Both the position numbers and the translations under genes were made by a program. Shown here piece by piece: positions 33,686-46,546 of a DNA stretch of 64,000 nucleotides (positions are counted from its first letter, which is position 1; each line of letters starts with the position of its first letter). The notes under the pieces are model-generated. The model searched no databases and had not been told where the DNA came from. It worked only from the letters and a program-made list of their open reading frames with translations. Origin of the DNA: Rheum nobile (taxonomy: Eukaryota; Streptophyta; Magnoliopsida; Caryophyllales; Polygonaceae); the NCBI GenBank assembly GCA_027886185.1, contig WOAB01000056.1:9734001-9798000 (forward strand), written 5' to 3'.

Positions 33686-34163
33686 TGATATCAGCAAGAG
33701 TAGACACTTAATTGAATTTGACACAATTTGTGGGTTAATTTGGAGGAAGATTAATGCTTGTGATGCCTATTCATTATACACAATTGCTGTTTATAAACTA
33801 TCAACTCCCGATCTGTTATTTGTCTTGTTGAAGATTAGGTAGGAGCTAGGAACCCACTTGATCAACCACTCCACCATTTTTATATCAAAGTCAAATTAAT
33901 TACATTTGTCATTTCGTTGATCTGGCAACCAATAAGCCAAGAACATGTTTCCTAAATTATTTGTTATAATAAGCTATCATTCACACGGGTAGTCAGCCAC
34001 TTAATCTAAATTATAGTTTCTCTATTAAAGTGGGATCGTGCGGATTCGAGTAAATCCGATACTGTTCTATCATAAAACTAATTAACAATAGAAGAATTAA
34101 TATATCAACAATAGAAGAATTAATACATCAAGATATATGTCAAATTTTAAATGTGGAAAGTTA
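33686..34163. promoter_or_regulatory. NLR upstream region
   Basis: The minus-strand TATAAAAA at about 33890-33878 is the best TATA-box candidate for the NLR. No other gene or motif is recognised. Confidence 0.3.
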
Positions 34164-34165
34164 TA

Positions 34166-34365
34166 CTCCCTCCGTCCCTAAATATTTGTTTTGTTTTGAC
34201 TGGACACACTTATCGAAGCGGATTTTGTATCGTTAATATCTCTAATTACATAATTCTAAAAATTATAATTTTTTGTTATTATCAAAGTACTCGTTGAGAC
34301 GAATCAAACAAGACTCCACATGTGTCTAAAAGTCAAACAGGACAAACATATAGGTACTGAGGGAG
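34166..34365. mobile_element. Stowaway-like MITE, 200 bp
   Basis: Terminal inverted repeats CTCCCTCCGTCCCTAAATAT and (reverse) CTCCCTCAGTACCTATATGT, flanked by TA on both sides (34164-34165, 34366-34367). The CTCCCTCCGTCCC end and TA target are diagnostic of Tc1/Mariner Stowaway MITEs. No coding. Confidence 0.9.
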
Positions 34366-34539
34366 TATTTCAACCTTCTCTAGATCTTTTTATTACACTG
34401 GATAAAGACTACACATTTACTTTTGATTTGTTTAATGTTTTTACAGTTCCTTTTTCTTGTGGCTATTCGGTGAAAATACTTGATATTGGTGTCTGTTAAG
34501 GATATGTGTTTGTGCTTGGCTCTTTGGTCCCGGTATTTT

Positions 34540-34649
34540 GTTAGAAAGATAGGATAGGAGGCATTCTTTTTTCCTTGTTAGATTTTTTTGTTTTGTTAGA
34601 AAGATAGGATAGGAGGCATTCTTTTTTCCTTGTTAGATTTTTTTGTTTT
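34540..34649 (+). repeat. 55-bp tandem duplication
   Basis: Two adjacent identical-looking copies of GTTAGAAAGATAGGATAGGA GGCATTC..., starting at 34540 and 34595. The remainder of 34370-35400 is AT-rich intergenic DNA with no gene recognised. Confidence 0.9.
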
Positions 34650-35402
34650 TCCAGTTTTGCTTGGTTTTGGTTTAGGTTTATATGTGTTTTTGTATTAGTA
34701 CATACATATTTGTATCTTTGTAGTTACTTCTCCAAGTTTGTCTAGCTAGATTTGTTAGGTCTTTTTTTGACCTACATTATTTCAAATTTGAAAGGTTATG
34801 CTATTTTATTTATTAAGGTTGCAATATGGAGTGAAATGGGGGGCAATGGTCAAAACATTTGCATCCATGGTTCTTTATCAACTAAAACAAAAAATTGGAT
34901 CAATGATGAATAACTGAAAAAATGAGGATAAAAGAAATTAAAGCGTAAAGAAAACCAAATGAAAAGGTAAAATCAACTTGAACTATTATTGACAAAAGGA
35001 ACATGAGTGCATGTCCTATCTAGATAAAATCAACTTAATTCCAAAGTTTAGAAACCAATATTGCAATTCACCCTAGGCATAACAATAGACCCTAAACTTA
35101 AGAAGAACAAAAGGAGGCATAGAATACAGAGTGAAGAATATGAGGAAAAAGCCTTTTTTTTACATCTACAGCATTAATTACAGTTTACAGATGATCATTC
35201 AATCTACCAACCCAAAAAAAAACACTAGACCCTAAAGTTTCAAAAGAAACTCAAGAACTACAACATTCCCTCACACTTAATTACACATTTTCTTTAAAGG
35301 GATCTATCTATCTCTTGGGTGATGCTTTACCTTCAACACCGTCTTAACTTCAATAAAAAAAAAAACTTACCACTTGAAGTACCTTTATTACCATCCAGAT
35401 TC

Positions 35403-38400
35403 TTACTGTCTTAGCCGTTGTTTGAGTTGATCAGCTATTTTACCCTTCTCGGATTTCGACGAGTCTGAAGAAGCTTCGGTATCAGACTCTTCAAGCTCTT
35501 TGCCCTGAACCCGGTCACCATCAGAACCGAGGCCTTCAGATTGCTTGAGCTGAATCATATCATGATACATTGGGCACAACCGGGTCTGGAAAGCCCTGTA
35601 GATGAAATAAGGTAGAAGAGACAAGAGGACGACCAGAATGGTCACGAGCCAGTACAGGGGACTCGGGGCACAAGCTTCAACGAACACATGAAAGGCGGTA
35701 GTTGAGAAGACGGGATTCATTGCTCCATATATCATCAGGAATATGTACCAGAACGCGATGCTACCCCAGATGAAGAAATGTTGGATCCATGTGAAGTAGT
35801 TGATGGAAAGCGCCATCTGGCAATTGACCACCCATACAACACAAGAGTACATTGTAGCCGCGAGTTCTGGGAAGTCTGAAACCCGCCCATCTCTCCTGAG
35901 AGGTTGAGGGATTAAGCAGGAAGTGGTGAAGAAGAAGATGATTATGGAGGAGATGATCCCGTTCCCCATCCAACCGAGTATGCGAGGCCAGCTGAAGAGA
36001 ATGTTCTGGACTCCCTCTTGATACAGCAAGAAGTACTACAAGTATAAGCATAGTGAGATGAAGTGAATGTGTGCAAACAAAATTGACACAAGAATTTTGG
36101 GAAAAGCCGTTTCATAGGTTTCCCACAAGGAGTATAATAAGCCGCATAGTAAAGCTTCAGCTGGAACATCAAGTTAGAGTGTTTGGCGTGACATGTTGAG
36201 CAAAAGCTGATACGTTAGCCAATGAAAACCAGCTAGTGTCTAGCTACTAAACAAAGAGTACATGGAGCTTATAAGTATTTTTAAGCCAACTATAAGGCAT
36301 GACAAACATGGACTTGTTGCAGTTTTGGTATACTAAAACGGGACGTGTTATGAGGTGATTTATTTCTTTTGTGCATCTGATTGCATATTTCTATGATAGG
36401 TTATAGAGCTTAGAAGTACCTTGAGACAAAGCCGTGCAGAGACATCCTGATCGAACACTCCAAGAGCAATCACTGGAAGTGAAGTGAAGAAGACGTTGTA
36501 GGATGACATGTACCAATCATTGTAAGCAGGTTTCGCTGAGAAAGAAGCATGAGCCTCAAACCAAAATAGAGTGAACCCAAACGTCAAGTTCTTGTAGAAG
36601 AAGTAGCATATCTGCATACAAGTAGCTAATTAGCTCACGGTTAATTGGTTAAAGGAAAGCATATGGCATGTATATTTCTCATACTATTGCTACCATACTG
36701 CCCTGTTTCCTCTATATAATTGTACCGAAAAGCTACGGATCTTGACATATTGATCATATAAATTACCATTTCTTGACGTCATATCAGACACAAAAATAAA
36801 TAATAGAGCATACCATCATCGATAGACGTCTGTAGCACCAATGCCCATGCACAAGTAACAAACGCTCCAGGAAACGGAACTGTGATATTGAATAATCACT
36901 TGCCATTGCAGCCTGCAAGAAAAACAAGTCAAATTGCCACCATTCAATTGTTGAGAAATTCGGTTCAGAGAAGAGATTAAGACTTGGTTCACTCCGGGAA
37001 AAAATGAGAGAAGCTAGAATTGCGACAACATTACAAGACACAGATTGTAACTTCAATTGCCCATGTCTGCAATATATTCTTTCTGTTTATAACCTTCATT
37101 TCATTTCTCTAAACAATGCATGTGATTTGATTTTTACTATACATAACAAATCTTTTTAACTTGTATAGACCCAGAAAGCTGTCACTAAATTCATGCAGAT
37201 ACATTGAGCATGAATCACACTTCAGATATCAAATATAAACAGGAGAGCATAAACAGGGCATGGCAATTCGTTAAACCAAAACAATAAGCAAATTTTTTAT
37301 ATTGCATTTGAAATCAAAAGCGACAGTGATCCATGTAATCATCAATACTAGATAAGACTTGCAGCTGCAAGTAAAGCTATGTTTTCTAATACCTTACAGA
37401 TGATAAAAAGCCAAGACACTTAATTAAAAACCGCCTTTTCGCCTACATTAAAATACCTTAAGTTCTAGCATTCAATCAGCAACATTAGATTAATTTTTTT
37501 GGTCGGAATCAGAAGCATTAGATACATTATAAATATCATAGTATGCTGTTTTAGAATAATATTATAGCATGCTGCTCAATCAAGTTGTGCAAGCGGAAGG
37601 CGAGGAACTCCTTTCGAAAACAAGCCGTGGTATGACTATGACCTGCATTCCTTCAACACCACTGATGCCAACGCCAATATCAGCCTCCTGAAGCATGCCA
37701 ACATCATTTGCCCCATCACCAATAGCCAATGTGGTACTTCCTGTTCTGACTTTGACCAATCTCGTAACCTGCAAATCTCCTACAACTTTATCAGATTACT
37801 TTGATGCAAAAGCAAGAGAAACTGAAATCATGAAGCGATGTAAACAAGAAGCTCAGTCTTATATCAGAGAAGTGGAACGTACAAGAGCTTTCTGTTTGGG
37901 GGAAGAACGACAGCATATCACAGAAGCACAACCAATAGCAAGATCCAAAAATGGCTTCTCAAGTTCTACATCTAGGGCAAAGGTAAGGGATTTTCCATCG
38001 ATTATCAAGCCAAACTTGGAGCTTGGGTTGCTTGAGGCAATTTGGGACTTCCCATCATCTATTTGCCTCCTTACGCTCTCAAGAGAAGCCTGAAATAGTT
38101 CATAATTATTATTATCAAAGCAAGAAGCTCTTACACAGCTGACAATGTTGAATCTACCTTTGCAACGGCCTCCTTGCCACTTTGTTTCTCAAGTGTAATT
38201 ATTTCAGGTGAATCTAGTGATATTACAATTAGCTTCATTCCCTGTTGCAGTAGGCTACAAGCATATCTGCATGTAATAAAAATCATATATGCTTATAGCA
38301 TCCGAAAAATCCTGGAGAATGAAATTTGAAATTATGGATATCATACCCAATATTTACTGCTGTTTCCATCTTATCACCGGTTAAGACCCATAACTTTATG

Positions 38401-41400
38401 CCTGCTTTGCCAAGCTTGTCAATACACTCAGGAACCTGACCAGTGGCGCAAAAATATAATGAAACCACCTCGGATGGTCAAATTCCACATGAACTGATGA
38501 ACACCAATGAATATCCTAACTTTTTAAGCAGAAAAACAGTACATTATCAAAATGGAAAGGTTTACAAGATTATATTGATATGATTACCCCTTTCTGGAGC
38601 TTGTCTTCAACAGCTGTGGCACCAAGAAGAATCAAATCCCTTTCAATCTTATCAGCGGCTATATCAACCGATTCATCTCGGTCCGCAGATACAGAAGTTT
38701 TTGCTTTCAAAAACTCTTCTTCCCATTTTTCTAACTCATCTTCTTTAAGCTCTCGATATGCAATTACCAGTGTTCTTAAACCCGCCTCTGCATATTTATT
38801 GATGTGGTCCTTGGTCTCGGTCTCAAATGCTCGGCCATCATCTGAAAGTCGCTCAAACATAACACTGAACAAACCCACAACTTTAGTGCAGATCATCAAT
38901 GAAATGTGTGAAGTCTATAATTGATTAGAAGAATATTATTTGCAGTGTCCTACCTGTCCGCACCTTTGCAGAGGAGCAAAATCTGGTTCTCTTCGTTCCG
39001 TACGATGACAGACATTCTTTTACGAGAGCTACTGAATTCTAAAACATGAAGAAGCTGATACACTCTGCAAAACAAAAATCACACAAGTGCAGGTTAAGGA
39101 CAATGCATGGTGGTGCTGACAATAGCGCTGATACGAGAGCATAATTATCCATTGGACAGCTAATAGAGAAGAGATGTATTAATTGATTGGGTTAAAAAGC
39201 AAAACACCAGCAATCCTTGTCATACACTTATAGACAGTGAAGTAAGATACGACAATATTGTTCGTTAGTTAACTCCTTTGTAATTGGACTTGAACATAGC
39301 GAAGACTCCAGCTCATCCTGGAAGATGTCACCTTCCCTCTCATAGATATAGCACAAGATGATTGGATTAAATTATTGACGAACATTTTAACTTCTTTTTC
39401 TTCTTCCTCAACCCACCCTATATAAGAGACGACCCTAAAAAGGAGCAAAAGACCCTCCTATCTAAGAGACGACCCTAAAAAGATACGGGAGAAAAGGAGG
39501 TACTAGGGAAATAAAGTTGCTGCCATAGCCAGTCACATTGTTATGCTGCATTTAACATCTCCATATTTTGCAGAAGCAAAAGCTACCTGTCAACTTCTCG
39601 CCCACTCTTAAAGTCCAATTCACGCAATGATATGCTTGTTTGAGTCCTGTTAAAGAATTGAAACCCAATCTGTCTAGCAGCTATTACAAAAGCTGCTTCA
39701 TCCGGAGATTCAACTTCGTACAAAACTTCACCAGTTTCTTCATTTACATCAGGAATCGCAGTATGGCAGATGGACAATACGCGGAAGAACTTCTGTATAG
39801 TGTCCTCGTTAGGCTCATTTACCCACCTTCCATTTAGGATACGCTCATCTTTGAAGTTAAAGCCTTTAACTTTCTTACCAGAATATGTAGCTTCATCTCG
39901 TAAAATGTCAGAACTTAGTTGTTCACCTTTACTCTTTGCCAAAGCAACCTCCACTTCTGTCATGCCACGTCCATAAGCAGTACCAGCTATTGAACATTTA
40001 ATAAATTCCATGGAGTTGCATGTCAATGTACCCGTCTTATCAGAAAGTATGATATCAACTTGACCGAGTTCCTCATTCAAATTTGACGTGCGAGCATGGG
40101 CTGGCTGATCTGTCTCCTCATAATACATATCCTGATCATGATTTATAAAAACACTCTGCAAAACCTTCACAATCTCGATAGATACATACAGTGAGATAGG
40201 AATCAAGTACCCGTACAACATGAGGCCAGTCAGGAAGCGGAAAAATGCAGCTAAGGCTGATCTCTTTGGATCATAAAACACAGTAGTTTTATCTGGTCGA
40301 AGATACCACCGCGTCAACCTTCCGTCATGGATATCTTTCTTCGTTTCAAACCCAAAGAAGAAAGATCCAATGAAGGATATCAACATCAGAGTACTGAAAA
40401 GGACATATATGATCTTATCCATTCTTCTTTCAATCTTACTTCTCTTTGAAGGAGGATCAGTAGCATTCTGCATCACTTTAGTATCATGCCCAGTGAAAAT
40501 TACTACTCCATACACGTATTCAGTGTTTCTAAGCTTGGAGTCTCTCAAAAGAACCTGCCCTAGAGAAAGTGGATACTGCTCTCTGTTATAGAACAGTGTT
40601 CCAACAAATGAATATAGATTTTCATTTGGATCCTCGCACTTGATGAATGCTTTGAAATGCTCAAAGGAGCTCTCATCCTGCAAAGAGGTTGTAACTTCCA
40701 AAGCATGCTTCACTTTCAGATTTGTTTCTCCATCGAGGTTTGCTGTCTCTACATAACAAATTCCGTCCTCATAGCTTGATGAAAGCAAAAATAGATCAGC
40801 AGGGAAATATTCATCCTTGTACACCTTGACAACATCACCAACTCGAATTTCCTTCCACCTTATCTTATAGAACTTGTTAGTCTTGCAATCATATGCTTCC
40901 ACTTTCCGGTTATTTGCCTCAATATCCTGAATAGATGAAAAGCCTTGTTGAATTCACGGGCCAATTTGAATAAAAAGGAGAAGCAATGCTATCTATAATT
41001 GTATACATATAACTTGGGTTCAAAGTCAGGACCAACACAACGATGCCAGCATTATGACTTGAAGACAATGGACAAAGTTTGAGGGACAGTTTTTTCAGTA
41101 ATCAAACTGCATCCCTCGTTACAAGAAAGAGAACCTCGTATAGTCCCATATACAGATGTATAAGAATTTTGACATAAGTTTCAATAGGGACCATGCATCT
41201 TCGTAGCCTTAATTTATGGAAGATGACGAGGCCCAAACTACTCCTGACACTGAAACTCAAACTTGTTTTTTTGCACCAACAGGATCACCATCCATAAATG
41301 AAATTTATACTTATCAACTACTCCAGAAGCATATGATATTGACACTAAATTTTTGACAGCTTGAGCACATAGAAATATAGAATGTCAACTGTTCACGAGA

Positions 41401-42230
41401 TCAAAGAAGGACAAAAAAAATCTGATTGAACATGATCAATTTGTTCCTACAAGAAACTGACCAATTCAATCAAGAATCAACCATGATTCCATAAATAAAA
41501 CATAACCAAGAGGCAGAATCACACTATGGCCCATAATTATACATGAGTTGATATATTCAGATAAAAAAAACATATTCATGGCTGCATCATAGTATTTTAT
41601 GAATTGAAAGGGATTCAAGTTATAGAAGCAAATAAATTATGGACACATTTCATAATTCCAGCAACTAGATTACAACTCAACTTTCTCTTCATCATAAATA
41701 AATGAAGATTTATCGGGTATGGCAGAAACCATCCAACAAAATATACCACTTTCAAGCCCAAATCACTACAAAAAATTCACAACATAAGCGAATGAAATAA
41801 AACCACAAGCAAAACCATACAAATAAATCAGCATCACCTGTTTCATACGCCTCCAATCTTCCACAGCTTCCTTAGCCATTGTCACACCAATAACTACAAT
41901 CAAAGGAATCAATACACTGACAGCAGTATAAGGTGCCAGTGGACTAAAAGAGACACAAGCCACAACAAGAAAATATATGTTAGCAACACGCCTAAACTGC
42001 TCAAACAATGACTTCGGTATGAAGTTAGCAGCCGTATATTTAGTTGTAGACACATAGTTTCCCCTGTAATTCTGCTGAACAACTTCAGGATTATCCGGAT
42101 CGTTACAATGCACTATCCGCGAGTACCCTCTCTGTCCAATCTGTGTATGATCCTCATGAAACGAAGGTCTCAGACACGAAAACGAGTACAATTTAGTCAA
42201 CCGCAATCCCCTTCCTCCCCTATCCCTCAT
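35403..42230 (-). CDS. P4-type ATPase, aminophospholipid flippase (ALA8-12-like), 1191 aa
   Basis: Moves phospholipids from the outer or lumenal to the cytosolic leaflet, with an ALIS/CDC50 partner. Eleven coding exons (minus strand): 42230-41838, 40926-39587, 39064-38954, 38864-38588, 38435-38347, 38266-38158, 38089-37883, 37768-37643, 36912-36814, 36611-36420, 36035-35403. All introns are GT-AG and every junction keeps phase. Motifs: actuator DGET (196-199), P4-specific PISLYVSIE (374-382), phosphorylated Asp427 in DKTGTLT, TGDKMET, GDGANDVGM (859-867), and multiple C-terminal membrane segments ending in a charged tail (KGKIADQLKQRLRQ). Start MRDRGGRGLRLTKLYSF and ...RRVANIYFLV match the ALA family; length is normal (about 1200). 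No defects seen. The exact paralogue within ALA8-12 is not settled. Confidence 0.95.
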
Positions 42231-43045
42231 TTTTTTTCCTTCACAAAACCTAAACCCTAACCAAACCCAATTGCCGACTTATATCAGCAATTTTGATTAA
42301 ATTCTCTCAGCTCAAGAGTAGGTGAAAACAGCTTCCTTTCCAATAAAACTCCACCACCTAGATTCCTTCCTTGGCTAACAACAATACCAAACCAACAAAT
42401 AGCTAAACAACTACTTCCATTCTTTCTCATAACCCTAAAAATCTTCCGCAAAAATACACACACTGTACAGCAATTCAACACTGTCGGTGGAAAGCAAAAG
42501 CGATCAATCACAATATAAAGGAAGGGGGAAGAAGCCCCTCCAGTTCCACCCACTATCCACCAAACAGGTGATAATAGGCTTGACTTTCTCAGCTAAAAAA
42601 TTAAAGCCCTAATTGCGACAAATTAGCTGAAACAACACTCAAAATTGGAAAATTCCGGATTTACAGAGCATTAAATGGAGCTCAAGTCGGCAGTTGCGAA
42701 TCTGATAATGAAGTGGAAGGAAGTAATTCAAGTACAAAAGGTTGAGACCTTTGAAGGGAAACAGTGAAGAAGAAGAGATTTGGAGAAGGATCTGAACACA
42801 AGGGAGTGAGAAAGAGAGAGATTTGGGAACAGTTGGGGATTAGTTAAAGCGTTGTTGTTGTGTTCTCACTTGAAAGCAACAGGGGAAGAGAGAGTCTTTC
42901 AGTCAAGCAAAGCGTCTTCTTCTTTTTCTCTTTTCTCTTTTCTCTTTTTTCTTTTTCTTTTGTCTTTCTTTCTAGTCTTCTCCCGGTCCCTTGTGTTGTG
43001 GTGTGTGTCACCGTCTCACCCCTCTTTTACGTTTGTTTATAGCGT
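42231..43045 (-). promoter_or_regulatory. Flippase 5' UTR and promoter region
   Basis: On the minus strand a TATA box TATAAACA lies at 43041-43034; CT-rich leader follows (CCAAATCTCTCTCTTTCTCA near 42820). Upstream GA-rich DNA corresponds to the plus-strand TCTTTTTCTCTTTT tract at 42915-42965. The roughly 800 bp to the ATG suggests a 5'-UTR intron; AAAG|GTCTCAACC (about 42760) and GGGTTTAG (about 42250) could be its borders. This is inference only. Confidence 0.45.
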
Positions 43046-43142
43046 GATCTCACCCCTACACGTGGCACGGCTTGTTATAATATTGTGTTCATTTACGTCA
43101 TTTACTAAAATAATTGATTTTTTATTTTTTTTTATTTTTTTT

Positions 43143-43560
43143 TTGATGAGGAAAGATTTCAAGGTACCCGATATAACAACATCGGGTAACTCGAGAGGTC
43201 GATAGAATCGGCGTCAGTACAAACCGAACAGACAGAGCCAAAGACAAGCATGCAAATTACAACGAAGCAGAAAGGAACAAAACAATCTAAGGCAGGCAAT
43301 GAGTCAGGAGACTCAAGGGTGCCACCGGGAAATGGCCAAACAGGAAAACCTGCGAAAGTGTTGAACGGGCTGCCTTGACGTTGTCTTCACCTAGATGAAG
43401 GATCTTCAGGAGCCTCAACCATGACGTTGCCCTCGTTCGAGAGGGGTCTTCATTCAGCCACAGACACGACCATGACCGACGGCTCAGCCAGAACCGAAGA
43501 TATATTCCAAAACGGCCATAAGAATTTTGTCACCCATACTTGAACAAAACAGAAAACAAA
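43143..43560 (-). mobile_element. LINE 3' end fragment (5'-truncated retroposon)
   Basis: Minus-strand sequence ends CGACCTCTCGAGTTACCCGA ... CTTTCCTCATC followed by a long A-run (plus-strand T-rich 43105-43142). The tail is like those at 27244 and 52943. About 400 bp of T-rich 3'-UTR-like sequence; the 5' edge is uncertain and no coding is recognised. Confidence 0.6.
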
Positions 43561-43939
43561 GGGGTCAACAAGGGTGAAAATTGATGAGATTGAATTCATC
43601 AATTTGATCTTGATGAACTACCACGAATGATAGGATTGGTGTATGGTGATACTCATAAATTGGTTGACGATTGGGCCTTTTACTTGGCTTTTGGGCCTTT
43701 TTTTTGTTGTTGTTTTTTTAGGTTTAATTTCTTCTCTAGAAGAATAGCGTACTAGAGACGCTTTATGTGGCTTCCACAAGTTAATTTGTTTTCCCAATTT
43801 CAATTGGTTAAGCTTGATTATAGAGTACGATGTTCAATGCTTGTGAAACGCACAGAAGAATGCTTTTGAAAGGGTTTGTGTTAAATCGGTGATGGCCATT
43901 GTTGACTACGGAGGATCGATCGAGCAGAGAGCGAGCTTT

Positions 43940-44440
43940 TGGGAGATTTTTCCCGTGTTTTCAAATTTTTGGGAGGTTTTCCCCTTCTTTTCAGATCTGG
44001 GAAAGTTATCCCCTTTGTTGATTTAGGAAGGATTTCCCATATTTTTAGATATGGGAAGGGGTGGAGGTTTAATGAGCAGTGGGGATAGATATGGTGGTTA
44101 AAGGGGTTCGGCTCGGATCTGGGGAAGTTATCCCCTTCTTTTCAGCACGGAGTAGGGTCAGCGGGCTCGCTAGCAAGGGGTCTGGGTTAGGGTAGATCGG
44201 GGATCTGGGTTCAAGTAGTAGCGGTGGTATGGGTTCGGGGTTGGTTCGAGCATGGTTTGAGCCAGCAAGCGCCATCGCCCGCCACCACGATGTAGAGGGA
44301 GAGGTAGTTCTCCCCTTTGTTTTTAAATTTTGGGTTGTTTCCCCTTGTTTTCAGATCTGGGGAAGATCATTTCAGATCTGGGGAAGTTCTCCCCTTTGTT
44401 GATTTAGGGAGGATGATCTTTTCAGATCGGGGGTTAATCA
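43940..44440 (+). repeat. Diverged repeats with TTTTCAGATCTGGG
   Basis: Words such as CCCCTTCTTTTCAGATCTGG, GGGGAAGTTATCCCC and TTTGTTGATTTAGG recur at about 43980, 44020, 44110-44145, 44345 and 44385. No gene is supported in 43600-44940; the 68-residue minus ORF at 44069-44275 is low-complexity. Confidence 0.55.
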
Positions 44441-44941
44441 GAGGCAGTCAGGGGTTTTTCGGTGAAGTCGGGGATTGCCGGAGGTGGGTATTACCCGGTG
44501 ATGGTGGTAGTAGGGTGTTTTCCGGTTGAGGTTGTTCCTGTTGTTGGTTGTTGTTAGATGGGGAGGTTTACTCCTTTGATTCCCTTTGATTTTTTTTTTT
44601 ATTATTTTTTTAAATAAAAAATCCCTTTGATTTATGGAATTTTTTAGAATTGGTTTAGATTTTGATATGGAATCACCAGATCAACCAATTAAATGTGCCA
44701 GAGGTAGAAGGACATAAAAATGTGTAATAATTTACGGTTTTGACCGTCTGATTTGTGCATTAAACACAAGCTATATTTTCCTTTTTGGTTTGCCTTTGTA
44801 AGAAAGGATGTAGCCTTGTAGAGACTCAGAGAAGTCAAAGGAAACCAAGCGTATAGAATACGCTGCTTCCAAAAATATCAATTTAATATTATATGTAAAC
44901 CTTTTTCATTCCTTGCACCAAAATTTTCCAGGCTGCGTGGC

Positions 44942-44958
44942 ATATGCACCCTCCATTT
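44942..44958. repeat. 17-bp target-site duplication, left of LINE
   Basis: ATATGCACCCTCCATTT, repeated exactly at 52944-52960 directly after the LINE A-rich tail. Confidence 0.95.
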
Positions 44959-45156
44959 AAACCCCTAATGGAAAACCCTAGCAGCAAACACTCCCTTTCC
45001 CTACTACCTTCTTCCCGGCGCCGCACCAAACCCACACAAAACCCCACCAAAATCAGTGATCGATCTTCCTCCATAAGAGGTCCCTCTTCCAAGTGGAAGA
45101 AACAAATCAAGCTTTATGGCTCCCTCCTCAACCCTTGATGGACCTCGATCGCGTCA

Positions 45157-45567
45157 ATGGAGATATACGCTACGTCGATCTCCGAGCTCCAAAACCAACT
45201 TGCGACGCCGGCCGAACCTATTACATCTGACTTCTTGCTGGACCTCGATCCAAGAGCTCCACACCCTCCTCATCGCTCCCGGATCCACCCAAATCTCCGC
45301 CAACAAGAAGTTGTCAACACAATCTGCTCAAGAAGGCTGCTCTCTCTGGAAGGGGCTTCAAGATTTGACCATCCCGGAGACAATCAACTGGTTCAGATCT
45401 CGAATTTGGATGTCTTTTCCAAAGCCTCGAGCTCTGTCTCCACGCGGCCCTTGCACCGGTGTGTCCATGGGGGTCCCTCGGGCTTCACCGATCCACTCCT
45501 CCCTGAAGACGTCTTCTCCAAAGGCCCTTCGGTTCAGATCTCGAATCTGGACCCCGGAAGCGGTTGA
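45157..45567 (+). CDS. Possible LINE ORF1 start, unrecognised
   Basis: 136-residue frame beginning MEIYATSISELQNQLATPAE just downstream of a proline/serine-rich short ORF. Its position at the 5' end of the LINE suits ORF1, and an ISELQNQL stretch could start a coiled coil. It stops early and no RRM or zinc knuckle is seen, so this is a weak call; the overlapping longer frame 45116-46561 is an alternative. Confidence 0.25.
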   Translation: MEIYATSISELQNQLATPAEPITSDFLLDLDPRAPHPPHRSRIHPNLRQQEVVNTICSRRLLSLEGASRFDHPGDNQLVQISNLDVFSKASSSVSTRPLHRCVHGGPSGFTDPLLPEDVFSKGPSVQISNLDPGSG

Positions 45568-46546
45568 GGGACATGGGGCTACGATCGTTGCTCCTCCCTG
45601 CCGACAAAGCTACCTAAATCCAAGGTGTATTAACCCCACTCTTGAACTCTATCTCTTACTTTACCAATTACCCAACTCATTGTGCTTTACTCTATTTGCT
45701 CACCTGGCTACTGAGATGATGTGTATGTTAGAACGACACAATCTTCTTAACTCGTATCATCCTTTTGATCTGAGGGGAAAATACTTTCGCCTTAATGATG
45801 TCTGGCCTCATAAGGCTTCAAAATCCTCACCTACTACTAAATCCCTCAAAAACAATAACTGGTTTAAAAAAGCGGTTTGGCACGACACCTTATGGGGTAA
45901 TCCTATTGTTGAGATTTCCTTAGAATCTCTCTATTTGACCATTTTGATCTGTATTGTTAAGATATCATATAACTTCTTGTGCTTATGGTGCTTTATGATT
46001 TTCTCCCTACTTGGGTGCTTTGTACTCTTAGCTCTTAACAGCTATACTATGTTGGTGAACCATTACATGGAGTTTTCTCGCATGAATCCTAGTTACTGTT
46101 ATCAGTATCTGTTATTTACTTATCTGTCTTGCAAGAGTCCAGTGCTTTGTATGGAAAATATTATTGTTGTTATGATCTCTATCATGAATCTTGTGTTGAC
46201 TCCTATCATAATTGATTCTAAGGCTTCACAAGCCTGGCCAGATTATATTGTCACTGAGGTTAACCCTCACATCAAATTTGCACAAACCGTGATATGGAGT
46301 TACATCTTAAGGTGTATCTTTACTCTTACTAAGCATGTAGGGTTACCCCTGACTATTGTAATCAGTAACTTCTTGTGCTCTAATTGCCTTCTTGTATTGC
46401 AGTATTATCCTTACAACCGGAAGACTCACAAGTCCACTGAGTGGTGCTTATCTGAAATGTCTCCAACTCTGTTCGACTCGTCTTATGGCCTGACCTCAAC
46501 GAAATGGCGACTTTGGATCAACAACCAACCATTAGGGAGCTACTTA

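Noticed and set aside
41765..41785. Possible CACTA-like terminus CACTACAAAAAA in flippase intron 1
   Set aside because: No matching opposite end or 3-bp duplication found nearby, so not called as an element.
42852..43205. 117-residue plus-strand ORF rich in Phe/Ser
   Set aside because: It arises from the TCTTTT-rich tract upstream of the flippase and overlaps the LINE tail; no protein-like features.
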